DNA from: a virus
Direction: 5' to 3' (one strand)
DNA length: 31,873 nucleotides
IMG/VR virus record: IMGVR_UViG_3300047376_000632
Span: 1 to 31,873 of that record
The translations under genes and the position numbers were made by a program. Below are positions 15,814 to 23,675 of this stretch, piece by piece (the stretch's first letter is position 1; every line of letters begins with the position of its first letter). Under the pieces are notes generated by a model. It was not told the DNA's origin and did not search any database. It saw only the letters and a program-made list of their open reading frames with translations.

Positions 15814-16408
15814 TTATGGAACATTGACTAACTTTGAAAAAGACCTAAGCAAGTATACAGGTGCTCCTTATGTTGTGCTTACAGATAGTTGTACACATGC
15901 ATTAGAAATTTGCTTTAGATACAAGCAACCAGGTCCTGTTGTTTGTCCAGCAAACACTTATCTTAGTGTACCTATGATGTTACACAAACTAAACATTCCT
16001 TTTTACTATGATCACGAACCCTGGGAATATGAATATCGTTTTCCACCAAGCAATATCTGGGATAGTGCAAGAGCATTTGAACAGGGCATGTATCGTGCAG
16101 GACAACTACAATGTTTAAGTTTTGGACCTAGTAAACGTTTGGAAATAGGACACGGCGGTGCAATCCTAACAAACAAACTACATGAATACACTGCAATGAA
16201 GCGTATGGCTTATGATGGTAGAGATTTAAACATTAGTCCATGGCAAGATCAAAAAGACTTTGTTATTGGTTACCATTATAACATGCGATTAGAAGATGCA
16301 CTGCGAGGCACACAAATGTTACAAGATTTAGAACTAAAAGATAAACAATCACAACTAGTAAAATATCCAGATTGTAGCAAACTTAATATTGACAAATCAC
16401 CTAAATAA
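15803..16408 (+). CDS. Half-length DegT/StrS-family PLP aminotransferase
   Basis: The ATG at 15803 follows AGGAAG and gives 201 residues. It keeps the catalytic core of the DegT/DnrJ/EryC1/StrS family: LTDSCTHALE for PLP phosphate binding, PANTYLSVPMML, D87 in WDSAR, and Lys111 in LSFGPSKRLEIGHGGAILTN, the expected Schiff-base lysine. It ends soon after the YHYNMRLEDALRGTQM helix, so the small C-terminal domain found in the usual ~370-residue enzymes is missing. No frameshift continuation is seen downstream. It may be a naturally minimal enzyme, a regulatory PLP protein, or need a partner. It may aminate a keto-sugar made nearby. Confidence 0.8.
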   Translation: MRLSYGTLTNFEKDLSKYTGAPYVVLTDSCTHALEICFRYKQPGPVVCPANTYLSVPMMLHKLNIPFYYDHEPWEYEYRFPPSNIWDSARAFEQGMYRAGQLQCLSFGPSKRLEIGHGGAILTNKLHEYTAMKRMAYDGRDLNISPWQDQKDFVIGYHYNMRLEDALRGTQMLQDLELKDKQSQLVKYPDCSKLNIDKSPK

Positions 16409-16417
16409 ACTTACAAT
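16389..16417 (+). promoter_or_regulatory. Sigma70-type promoter for folE
   Basis: TTGACA (16389-16394), a 17-base spacer and TACAAT (16412-16417), one change from consensus. It overlaps the end of the aminotransferase gene. AAGGA at 16435-16439 precedes the folE ATG by 9 bases. Confidence 0.75.
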
Positions 16418-16448
16418 ACATATATTACTAAAGAAAGGAACTTAGTAC

Positions 16449-17141
16449 ATGGGAAAGACTTCCGATCTAATTAAACAACGACTAGAAGCGAACAACGTTA
16501 GATATTGGGCTAACGATAACATTGCTGATTACATTGAAGAAGGTGAGAAGCAACAACTAATTGACGAGGCAGTACCTGCCTTTGAAAACGTATTACAAAG
16601 TCTACTTATTGATATCAATACAGATCCTAACAGCATAGATACTGCAAGGCGTATGGCTAAGATGTATATCAATGAGATTATGAGTGGACGTTATGATCCA
16701 ATGCCTAACCCAAGTAGTTTCCCCAACTACATTGAAGGTGGCTATGAAGGCATGCTTGTAGTACGCAGTGAACTTACAAGTTTGTGTTCGCATCATCACC
16801 AGACTGTAAAAGGTGTTGCATATATTGGTATCATTGCAGGTCCTAAACTACTAGGATTAAGTAAGTACACAAGAATAGCACAATGGTGTGCTATGCGAGG
16901 CACTCTACAAGAAGATCTAAACGTTATGATTGCAAATGCAATTCAGAAAGAAACTGGCACAGAACACGTTGGTGTTTATGTACAAGCAACACATGGTTGC
17001 TGTGAGAACAGAGGCATTAGAGCGCATAGTAGTTTAACACAAACTACAGTGTTGCGCGGTGCATTTAAAGAAGATCCATCAGTGAAGAAAGAATTTACTG
17101 ACAACGTGAAACTCCAACAAGAGTTTGCTTGTGGCAAATAA
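16449..17141 (+). CDS. folE: GTP cyclohydrolase I
   Basis: This 230-residue protein has the family core: residues 111-128 (SLCSHHHQTVKGVAYIGI) with zinc ligands C113 and a following histidine, LGLSKYTRIAQ (135-145), and QATHGCCENRGI (179-190) supplying the third zinc cysteine. FolE opens GTP to dihydroneopterin triphosphate, the first step toward queuosine-type 7-deazaguanines and folate. With QueD and QueE in the same window, the deazaguanine route is the likely use. It has its own near-consensus promoter and overlaps the amidinotransferase by one base (TAATG), so these two are made together. Confidence 0.95.
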   Translation: MGKTSDLIKQRLEANNVRYWANDNIADYIEEGEKQQLIDEAVPAFENVLQSLLIDINTDPNSIDTARRMAKMYINEIMSGRYDPMPNPSSFPNYIEGGYEGMLVVRSELTSLCSHHHQTVKGVAYIGIIAGPKLLGLSKYTRIAQWCAMRGTLQEDLNVMIANAIQKETGTEHVGVYVQATHGCCENRGIRAHSSLTQTTVLRGAFKEDPSVKKEFTDNVKLQQEFACGK

Positions 17142-18034
17142 TGTTTCCATGGTCTAAAATAAAAATACATTCCACAAATGAATGGTCTCCCTTAAAAAGT
17201 GTAGTAGTCGGTGACGCACTAGGTGCATATAAACCTGACGGGCTACACTTTGAGGAACCTGGTGGCTATCGTAATGATATATTAGCACAGGCAACCATGG
17301 ATCTAGACCGTTTGGTTAGAACTTTACAACAAGAGAAAGTTAAAGTTTATCGCCCAGAACAACATGATTTTACCTGGACAGGTGGAATGTATAATTATTG
17401 TCCACGCGATAGGTTACTTGTAATAGGCGATACTGTTTTGGATTGTAATATGCAGTATCCAATGCGTAATGCAGAGTCTAAATATCTGGACTTTGTACTA
17501 AAAGATGCAAAACGTGTACTAACTGTACCACGCAACAAGGGTATATTTTTTGATGCTGCTAATGTTTGCAGACTAGACAATACACTGCTATATTTACAAA
17601 GTGTAAGCGGTAACAGAAAAGGTGCCCGCTGGTTACAAGCAGCATTTCCTAATCACACAGTAGAAGTTACAAAAACATATGGCGGTGTACACATTGACAG
17701 TACATTTAGTCCTGTTGCAGATGGACTTGTTGTAGTAAACAAGGATCGTGTCACAAAGAAAAAACTGCCCAAGTGTTTTAAAGACTGGGAAGTTATTTGG
17801 CTAGGTGATGAAGATCTAACACAGAAAAGTTTTTCTGGTGAGGCGTTCGCAAGTAACTATATACTACTGAACTTCTTTATGATTCGACCAGACTTGGCAG
17901 TAATTGATGACTGTCCTAAACTAGAGCAAGCATTAAGAGCAAATGGAGTACTAAGTTACACTGTTCCATTTGCACATTCGAGAACACTTGGCGGTGGGCA
18001 TCACTGCGCAACATTAGATTTACACAGGAGTTAA
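17141..18034 (+). CDS. Glycine-amidinotransferase-like enzyme
   Basis: This 297-residue protein has the order of the glycine amidinotransferase branch of the guanidino-modifying fold: NEWSPLKSVVVGDALGA near the N-terminus, YNYCPRDRLLVIG, FDAANVCR with D138, GGVHIDSTFSP with H184, and RTLGGGHHCATLDLHR with Cys289. D138, H184 and C289 fit the catalytic residues of human GATM. It should move an amidino group from arginine to a primary amine. Length is shorter than animal GATM but close to bacterial members. Start ATG 17141 overlaps the folE stop (TAATG). The acceptor is unknown; deazaguanine aminomethyl groups and amino-sugars are the candidates suggested by context. Confidence 0.88.
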   Translation: MFPWSKIKIHSTNEWSPLKSVVVGDALGAYKPDGLHFEEPGGYRNDILAQATMDLDRLVRTLQQEKVKVYRPEQHDFTWTGGMYNYCPRDRLLVIGDTVLDCNMQYPMRNAESKYLDFVLKDAKRVLTVPRNKGIFFDAANVCRLDNTLLYLQSVSGNRKGARWLQAAFPNHTVEVTKTYGGVHIDSTFSPVADGLVVVNKDRVTKKKLPKCFKDWEVIWLGDEDLTQKSFSGEAFASNYILLNFFMIRPDLAVIDDCPKLEQALRANGVLSYTVPFAHSRTLGGGHHCATLDLHRS

Positions 18035-18036
18035 AT

Positions 18037-18216
18037 ATGAGTAATGACGGACCACTATTAGAACACTTTAACAATATACCCGACGGGGTTATTCGACAAG
18101 AACTTACATCATACTACATGCGTGATGACAAGTTAATCAAGCATACTGTTGAGAGAACGTATAGTAGCGACGGCGACTATAACGATAGTACTGTTGTAGT
18201 ACCCTTAACAAAGTAA
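18037..18216 (+). CDS. Small phage protein, 59 residues
   Basis: ATG 18037 follows an AGGAG 6 bases upstream and lies two bases after the amidinotransferase stop. The product is short and polar, with VIRQELTSYYMRDDKLIK, then TVERTYSSDGDYND, ending VVVPLTK. It resembles short hypotheticals of T4-like marine phages in pattern, though I cannot name a function. Its phage-like character marks the left edge of the host-like transporter cassette that starts at 18272. Confidence 0.65.
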   Translation: MSNDGPLLEHFNNIPDGVIRQELTSYYMRDDKLIKHTVERTYSSDGDYNDSTVVVPLTK

Positions 18217-18222
18217 AAAAAC

Positions 18223-18257
18223 GGAGGATTCGAGCACCTCCAGTAAAAACCCTCGAA
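18223..18257 (+). promoter_or_regulatory. Leader with two mutually exclusive hairpins before the binding-protein gene
   Basis: GGAGG (18223-18227) can pair with CCTCC (18237-18241). TTCGAG (18229-18234), inside that loop, can pair with CTCGAA (18252-18257), just upstream of the AAAGGA before ATG 18272. The two stems cannot form fully together, so the arrangement could gate ribosome access or end transcription. Stems are only 5-6 bp, so this is a modest candidate. No U-run follows either stem, which argues against a simple terminator. Confidence 0.35.
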
Positions 18258-18271
18258 AGGAAAAGATCGAA

Positions 18272-19342
18272 ATGAATATGATTAAAACACTGGTAATTTC
18301 ACTAGCAGTTGTGCTTGGCATGACATTTAGTGCAGTTGCAGCAGACAAAGTAAAAGTTGGGTTTATCTATGTAGGCCCAATTGGTGACCATGGCTGGACG
18401 TATCGTCATGACATTGGTCGTCAGCAAGTAGAAGAAGCATACGGAGACAAAGTTGAAACAGCATTTGTTGAAAGTGTGCCAGAAGGTCCAGATGCCGAGC
18501 GTGTTATGCGTCAAATGGCAAAAGGCGGAGCAGATATTATCTTTGCAACAAGTTTTGGCTATATGCCATCAATGCTTAAAGTTGCAAAGGAGTTTCCAGA
18601 TGTAGCATTTGAACATGCAACTGGTTATAAGCGTTCAGACAACATGGCAACATATGGTCTACGCCTTTATCAAGCAAGACATGTACAAGGTATCATTGCG
18701 GGCATGATGACAAAAACAAACAAGATTTGTTATGTTGCTGCTTTCCCTATCCCAGAAGTTATTCGTGAGATTAACACATATTACTTGGGTGCAAAGAAAA
18801 TGAATCCAGATGTTGAAATCATGATTACTTGGGCAAACACTTGGTATGATCCAGGCAAAGAAGCACAAGCAGCAACAGTTATGATGGCTGAAGGTTGTGA
18901 CATGGTTGCACAGCACACTGATAGCCCTGCTCCATTGCAGGCTGCACAAGCAGAAGGAAAACTAGGTTTTGGACAAGCAAGTGACCAAATTAAGTTTGCT
19001 CCTAAAGCACAGTTGACAGCAACTATTGACAACTGGGGTCCTTACTATATTAAGCGTGTCGGTGATGTAATGAATGGCACTTGGAAAACAGGTGACTACT
19101 TTGGTCATATGGATGACGGTAGTGTACAAATGGCACCGTTTACTAATATGCCAGCAGACGTACAAGCAAAAGCACAGGAAATCAAAGATGCTATTGAAGC
19201 AGGCAAGTACTTTGCATTTACTGGCCCACTCAAAGACAACACTGGTAAACTACAACTTGCAGACGGTGAAGTAGCAACTGATTTACAATTGAATCAGATG
19301 ATGTACTACGTTGAAGGCATTAACGCAACAGTACCAAAATAA
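18272..19342 (+). CDS. BMP-family ABC transporter substrate-binding protein
   Basis: This 356-residue protein has a classical signal peptide (basic start, hydrophobic stretch, cleavage near AVA-A at residues 21-24) and no lipobox cysteine, so it should be free in the periplasm. The mature part follows the BMP/PnrA pattern: VKVGFIYVGPIGDHGWTYRH, IIFATSFGYMPSMLKVAKEF, YVAAFPIPEVIREIN, HTDSPAPLQAAQ and FGQASDQIKFAPKAQL. Known family members bind nucleosides or related purines. It leads the cassette 18272-24586, after a leader with possible hairpins and a good AAAGGA. Serine codons are more mixed than in the phage core. Such a periplasmic protein in a phage genome is unusual. Confidence 0.9.
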   Translation: MNMIKTLVISLAVVLGMTFSAVAADKVKVGFIYVGPIGDHGWTYRHDIGRQQVEEAYGDKVETAFVESVPEGPDAERVMRQMAKGGADIIFATSFGYMPSMLKVAKEFPDVAFEHATGYKRSDNMATYGLRLYQARHVQGIIAGMMTKTNKICYVAAFPIPEVIREINTYYLGAKKMNPDVEIMITWANTWYDPGKEAQAATVMMAEGCDMVAQHTDSPAPLQAAQAEGKLGFGQASDQIKFAPKAQLTATIDNWGPYYIKRVGDVMNGTWKTGDYFGHMDDGSVQMAPFTNMPADVQAKAQEIKDAIEAGKYFAFTGPLKDNTGKLQLADGEVATDLQLNQMMYYVEGINATVPK

Positions 19343-19390
19343 GGTGAAGCATTTTAGTTAAAGAACACCATCTATTAGAAAGGAAAAACA

Positions 19391-20329
19391 ATGAAACTAT
19401 TTAAGTATATGGCAGTTGGTCTAGCAGCAATGCTAATGGCAACTACCGCTCAAGCAAAAGAAGTAACACTTCTTATGGATTGGTTCCCCCAAGGTAACCA
19501 AAGTGTTTTCTGGCAAGCACAATTTGATACAAAATGGTCTGCGGATCTAAAAATTAAAGTCAAGTCAGGTGGCCCTAAAATTAACACTGCAGCAATGGTT
19601 GCGGCTGGACAAGCAGACTTTGGTCTACAGGGTTCAGACAGTGTTATGATGGCTAACAGCAAAGGTGCAGGCTTAGTTGCTATTATGGCTAACTTAAATC
19701 ACGTTCCTTACACACTAGTATTCCATCCAGACCAAGGCATTAAGTCTGTAAAGGACTTAGACGGCAGACGTTTTGCTGTTAAGATGGGTGTAACATATTG
19801 GAAGTGGGTAAAGGCTGAGTACGGAGTAAGTGCTGACGAATTTCCACTTAAAGGTGACTTAGGCTTGTTTGCAAGGGAAAAAGAAATGTTCCAACAAGGA
19901 TATTCACTTTTCTTACCTGCTAGACTTGCTGCAAAAGGTGTACCAACTGAGCAGATTACACTAGAGTCTTTAGGTTATAGACCTTACAGTGTTTTGTTTA
20001 CTACACAGAAGATGATTGATGAAAACCCAGAGTTAGTACAAAAGGTAATCACACAATTAAGAAAGTCTTTTGTAAAGAGTTTAAACAACCCAAAGCCAAC
20101 TGCGGATTTTATTCTTAGTAAGAGTAAAAAAGTTAACAGAGCAATCCACATGAATGCTATTGATTTAATGAAGAAGGACTTTCTTCCAAAAGACTATAGC
20201 AAACTAGGTTGTATGACTCCTGCACGTTGGGAAGAGAATGCCAAGCAACTAAAGCAGGTTGATGTTATTCCAGCAGACTTTGATCCAAAAGCAAGTTATA
20301 ACCTTTCATTTTTAGGCAACTGCGAGTAG
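19391..20329 (+). CDS. NMT1/THI5-like ABC transporter substrate-binding protein
   Basis: This 312-residue protein starts with a signal peptide ending AQA-K (residue 22). The mature chain opens VTLLMDWFPQGNQSVFWQAQ, then GGPKINTAAMVAAGQADFGL and GSDSVMMANSKGAGLVAIMA, then SVKDLDGRRFAV, typical of SsuA/ThiY-like periplasmic proteins. ThiY members bind pyrimidines, others sulfonates or aromatics, so a ring compound is plausible here. The ATPase and permease directly downstream are the matching ABC partners. A good AGAAAGGA lies before the start. By my count 8 of 18 serines use TCN codons against 1 of 37 in gp43, hinting at later arrival from a cellular genome. Confidence 0.9.
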   Translation: MKLFKYMAVGLAAMLMATTAQAKEVTLLMDWFPQGNQSVFWQAQFDTKWSADLKIKVKSGGPKINTAAMVAAGQADFGLQGSDSVMMANSKGAGLVAIMANLNHVPYTLVFHPDQGIKSVKDLDGRRFAVKMGVTYWKWVKAEYGVSADEFPLKGDLGLFAREKEMFQQGYSLFLPARLAAKGVPTEQITLESLGYRPYSVLFTTQKMIDENPELVQKVITQLRKSFVKSLNNPKPTADFILSKSKKVNRAIHMNAIDLMKKDFLPKDYSKLGCMTPARWEENAKQLKQVDVIPADFDPKASYNLSFLGNCE

Positions 20330-20339
20330 GAAAAACAAA

Positions 20340-21044
20340 ATGATTGCTGTTCAAAATGTAAGTAAACACTTTGAAAACAAGCAAGCATTATCAGAAGTAA
20401 ACTTAGATATTGCCACAGGCGAGTTCATCAGTATTGTTGGACCTTCAGGCTGTGGCAAGTCTACCCTACTTAGGATTATTGCTGATCTAGTAAGCACAAA
20501 CGGTGTTGTCACCAAGCCCGGTAAAGGCGCATTTGTATTTCAAGACAGTGCATTATTGCCATGGCGCACAGTACAACGCAATGTTGAACTGCTAATGGAA
20601 CTAGAAAAGACACCTGATAAGAAAACTAAAGCAGAACAAGCACTAGCACAGGTTGGACTTACAGGTTTTGAGAATCATTATCCACACGAACTAAGTGGCG
20701 GTATGAAAATGAGATTAAGTCTAGCAAGAAGTTTGGTATTAGAGCCAGAGTACTTGTTATTAGACGAACCACTAAGCGCAGTAGATGAACTTACTCGCGA
20801 AGTATTACAAGAAGAAATTTATGAAATTTGGCGTAAACACAAGTTTACTAGTATACTAGTTACACACAATGTTGCAGAAGCAGTATATCTAAGTAGCCGT
20901 GTTGTAGTAATGAGCCCGCGCCCAGGTAAGATCACAGACATAGTTGACATTCCTTTTAGCAAGCGCACACCAAAACTAAGATCAACTGCAGAGTTTAGTG
21001 CAGTATGTAACAACATATCAGGAAAGTTAAGAGCATGGAAATAA
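20340..21044 (+). CDS. ABC transporter ATP-binding protein (SsuB/TauB/ThiZ type)
   Basis: This 234-residue ATPase shows Walker A GPSGCGKST (34-42), the Q-loop FVFQDSALLPWR, the signature LSGGMKMRLSLARSL (from about 118), Walker B LLLDEPLSAVDE (from about 139) and the switch histidine VTHNVAEAV (about 173). All catalytic positions are intact. It would power the permease that overlaps its last 10 bases and receive substrate from the upstream binding protein. The size and LLPWRTV loop match the nitrate/sulfonate/taurine/pyrimidine importer class. Its serine codons are nearer to the phage core than those of the binding proteins. Confidence 0.95.
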   Translation: MIAVQNVSKHFENKQALSEVNLDIATGEFISIVGPSGCGKSTLLRIIADLVSTNGVVTKPGKGAFVFQDSALLPWRTVQRNVELLMELEKTPDKKTKAEQALAQVGLTGFENHYPHELSGGMKMRLSLARSLVLEPEYLLLDEPLSAVDELTREVLQEEIYEIWRKHKFTSILVTHNVAEAVYLSSRVVVMSPRPGKITDIVDIPFSKRTPKLRSTAEFSAVCNNISGKLRAWK

Positions 21045-21805
21045 AACGTACATTGCCGCCTGTGCTTATACTGGTTGCATTTATACTAAGTTGGCATATA
21101 GGTGCAACGATATATAATATGCCGTTCTTGTTACCAACACCAGGTGCAGTTGCAAGCACATTTGTTAGTGACTTTGGCATTATTATGACAGGACTTGCAC
21201 AAACATTTGAAGCAGCATTTACAGGATACATCGTTGCTGTTCTAATTGGTTTTGCAGTAGCAACTATAATGAGTTTAAATCACGTTGCTGAACGTAGTTT
21301 ATACCCATATGCAATACTGTTACAAACAGTGCCAGTAGTTGCAGTTGCTCCACTAATTGTATTATGGTTTGGGTTTGAAATGAAAAGTATAATTATTATT
21401 AGTGTAATAATAAGTTTGTTTCCAATCATCAATAACACACTACTAGGACTTAAATCTACACCAACTACACTAGTGGAATTATTTGAAATGCACAGTAAAA
21501 ACAGCATTGTTAGTTTTTTTAAATTACGAGTACCTGCTGCTCTTCCTGCTATATTCTCAGGGCTAAAGATAAGTGCAGGACTAAGTGTAATTGGAGCAAT
21601 TGTAGGAGAGTTCATTATTGGAAGTGGCAGTGAAGATGGTGGATTAGGTGTGCAAATTATATATGCACAAGCAGAACTTGAGACAGCATTAGTTATGGCT
21701 CTGATCACTGCTACAACATTGTTAGGGTTTACATTTTTTGCAACAATAAGCACTTTAGGTTATTATCTTATGCACAAATGGCATGAGAGTGAACAACGAG
21801 GATAG
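21035..21805 (+). CDS. ABC transporter permease (SsuC/ThiX type)
   Basis: This 256-residue membrane protein has about six hydrophobic segments, starting LPPVLILVAFILSWHIGA. Its cytoplasmic coupling loop lies around residues 150-172 (MHSKNSIVSFFKLRVPAALP), the place of the EAA motif in BPD permeases. PFLLPTPGAVASTFVSD near residue 30 is typical of the sulfonate/pyrimidine permease family. It would form a homodimeric inner-membrane channel with two copies of the ATPase. It starts within the last codons of the ATPase gene. Only about two of its serines use TCN codons. No permease of the BMP-partner type is present, so the BMP protein may share this channel or use a host one. Confidence 0.92.
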   Translation: MEIKRTLPPVLILVAFILSWHIGATIYNMPFLLPTPGAVASTFVSDFGIIMTGLAQTFEAAFTGYIVAVLIGFAVATIMSLNHVAERSLYPYAILLQTVPVVAVAPLIVLWFGFEMKSIIIISVIISLFPIINNTLLGLKSTPTTLVELFEMHSKNSIVSFFKLRVPAALPAIFSGLKISAGLSVIGAIVGEFIIGSGSEDGGLGVQIIYAQAELETALVMALITATTLLGFTFFATISTLGYYLMHKWHESEQRG

Positions 21806-21806
21806 T

Positions 21807-22817
21807 ATGACAACACTAAAACGCAGGCGACTTGGACTTACACATAGTACTGATAAGTCAGCAAACGGATACACACTGTATGCACCACAAACAGGAAACG
21901 GAAAAGTTATACTGCTAGATGCATCAGGACATGTACATCACAAATGGCAAATGCCTGTGCGTCCCGGACGTGACGCAGTGCTACTTCCAAACGGAAACTT
22001 GGGCTACAACGGTAGCCATGGTACAAGTGCTAACTTGTATGCTCCGTGGGACATCTGGCATGGTGGACATTTTATGGAAGCAACTTGGGATGGTGATATT
22101 GTTTGGGAACACGAGGACATCTATCATCACCATGATGCACAGTGGCTAGAAGATGGGCTAATATACACAGTTGCGGCAGAACACAATGGCAAACAAAGCG
22201 ACATTGTAAAGCAAGTTAATCGTGCAGGTGAAACTGTGTGGGAATGGCGTGCCTGGGAGCATTTATCAATGCAAAGATATCCTATACACCAATGTTTCTA
22301 CGATGATCACTGGCCCATGATTAATGGTGTACACAAAGTTGACAATCTAGTATATCTAAGTTTGCGTGTATGCAGTGGCATTATTGCTGTTGATATGAAC
22401 ACAGATGAAATAGTTTGGGAACTAGAATATCCTAATGTTGCACAACAACATTGTCCTACAGTAAACGATGGCAAGTTACTTGCATTTTGCAATGGAAACA
22501 TTCGTCCTGGTGTGCATCATAGTCGTATTGTTGAGTATGATCTTGCAACAAAGGAACTTGCATGGAGTTATGTAGATGACATGCCTCCTAGTTTCTTTAG
22601 TCCATATATGGGCAGTGCGCAAAGATTATGGAACGGCAATACATTTATATGTGAAAGTGCATTTGGAAGACTGTTTGAAGTTACACCTGAAGGCGAAACT
22701 TGTTGGGAATACGTTATTCCAGACTTTGCAGAATACCCAAAGCCACTTAACGAATTTATTACAGGCGAACAAAACAGTTGCTTTAAAGCACATAGATACA
22801 AGGACCTTCCGCAATGA
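21807..22817 (+). CDS. Arylsulfotransferase-like beta-propeller protein without signal peptide
   Basis: ATG 21807 follows ACGAGGA and lies just after the permease stop, giving 336 residues. The sequence repeats propeller-blade patterns: GYTLYAPQTGNGKVILLDAS, GHVHHKWQMP, GDIVWEHEDIYHHHDAQWLE, AGETVWEWRAW, TDEIVWELEYP and GETCWEYVIPD, as in the ASST/Arylsulfotran group. Many histidines could form an active site. Known bacterial ASST enzymes are periplasmic, but no signal peptide is visible here, so a cytoplasmic location is likely. Real sulfotransferase activity is not assured. It is ATGA-coupled to the oxygenase that follows, so both probably act on the imported compound. Confidence 0.8.
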   Translation: MTTLKRRRLGLTHSTDKSANGYTLYAPQTGNGKVILLDASGHVHHKWQMPVRPGRDAVLLPNGNLGYNGSHGTSANLYAPWDIWHGGHFMEATWDGDIVWEHEDIYHHHDAQWLEDGLIYTVAAEHNGKQSDIVKQVNRAGETVWEWRAWEHLSMQRYPIHQCFYDDHWPMINGVHKVDNLVYLSLRVCSGIIAVDMNTDEIVWELEYPNVAQQHCPTVNDGKLLAFCNGNIRPGVHHSRIVEYDLATKELAWSYVDDMPPSFFSPYMGSAQRLWNGNTFICESAFGRLFEVTPEGETCWEYVIPDFAEYPKPLNEFITGEQNSCFKAHRYKDLPQ

Positions 22818-23674
22818 TTCCAGTTATAGATTTTACCGGGGATACAGTACTAGATGAGATCAGAGATGCATACACAACTGTAGGCTTTGCAGTCTTTACC
22901 AATTCATTAAACACGCAAGATCAAACAGATATGACTGTATGGTGGAAACTGATGCAGGACTTTTTTGATATTGATGCCGAAACAAAACAAAAATACAAAT
23001 ATCAAAAAGAAAATAATTTGGGATATAGCATGGTTGGCGATGAGAATGTAGATCCAACCGCCCCCAAAGATATTAAAGAAAGTTTTAATTATAACAACAG
23101 TAGAATGCCAGAGGAACTATGGCCAACTGGCATAAATGGTTTTAAAGCAACTGCTCTCCAATCAATAGATATTGCAGATAGACTTACATTAAAGATATTA
23201 GAGAAGTTTGATACAATATTAGACTGTGGCACTACACTAGTAGATGCACATCTAAAACCCTATAATACTACTAGAGTAATTCACTACCCTGCGTATACTG
23301 GTCCACTAGAGGACAAGCAGATGCGTATAGGTGAACACAGTGACTACGGCACCATCACACTGTTATGGCAGATCAATGATGTGCCAGGACTTGAAGTACA
23401 GGATTTAGGAGGTGCTTGGCATCCCGTACCCTATGCAGAAGATGGTGTCGTAGTTAACATAGGCGATTTACTACAGCGTTGGACCAATGATTATTTTGTT
23501 AGCACCAAGCACAGAGTAGTAAACACACACATTGACCAAACACGTTACAGCATGCCACACTTTGTAGATCCTACACCAGGAACTATTGTGCAGAACTTGC
23601 GTAACGAGCCAAACAAGTATGATCCTATTGAAAGCAAGGAATACTTGATGTGGCGTTTAGCACAGAGTTATTAA
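22814..23674 (+). CDS. Isopenicillin-N-synthase-like Fe(II)/2-oxoglutarate oxygenase
   Basis: This 286-residue protein opens MIPVIDFTGD and TVGFAVFTN, the N-terminal pattern of the family. The iron ligands are H175-x-D177 (GEHSDYGTITLLW) and H233 (STKHRVVN), and R244-Y-S246 fits the 2-oxoglutarate RxS. All cofactor residues are present. Members oxidise small molecules, including free pyrimidines (thymine 7-hydroxylase), amino acids and alkaloids. Its place between an importer and two phosphoribosyltransferases makes a nucleobase or related ring the leading guess, as inference. It is ATGA-coupled to the propeller gene upstream. Confidence 0.9.
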   Translation: MIPVIDFTGDTVLDEIRDAYTTVGFAVFTNSLNTQDQTDMTVWWKLMQDFFDIDAETKQKYKYQKENNLGYSMVGDENVDPTAPKDIKESFNYNNSRMPEELWPTGINGFKATALQSIDIADRLTLKILEKFDTILDCGTTLVDAHLKPYNTTRVIHYPAYTGPLEDKQMRIGEHSDYGTITLLWQINDVPGLEVQDLGGAWHPVPYAEDGVVVNIGDLLQRWTNDYFVSTKHRVVNTHIDQTRYSMPHFVDPTPGTIVQNLRNEPNKYDPIESKEYLMWRLAQSY

Positions 23675-23675
23675 C

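Noticed and set aside
17129-17140. Upstream in-frame start for the amidinotransferase
   Set aside because: It would be a TTG inside folE without a ribosome site, while ATG 17141 has the TAATG coupling used throughout the window.
19391-20329. THI5-type pyrimidine synthase rather than a binding protein
   Set aside because: It has a signal peptide and a downstream ATPase and permease, and I see no cysteine-rich motif of the THI5 enzyme.
21280-21753. Long open frame on the minus strand (157 codons)
   Set aside because: It lies wholly opposite the ABC permease, has no Shine-Dalgarno or homology I recognise, and mirrors the hydrophobic codon pattern of the real gene.
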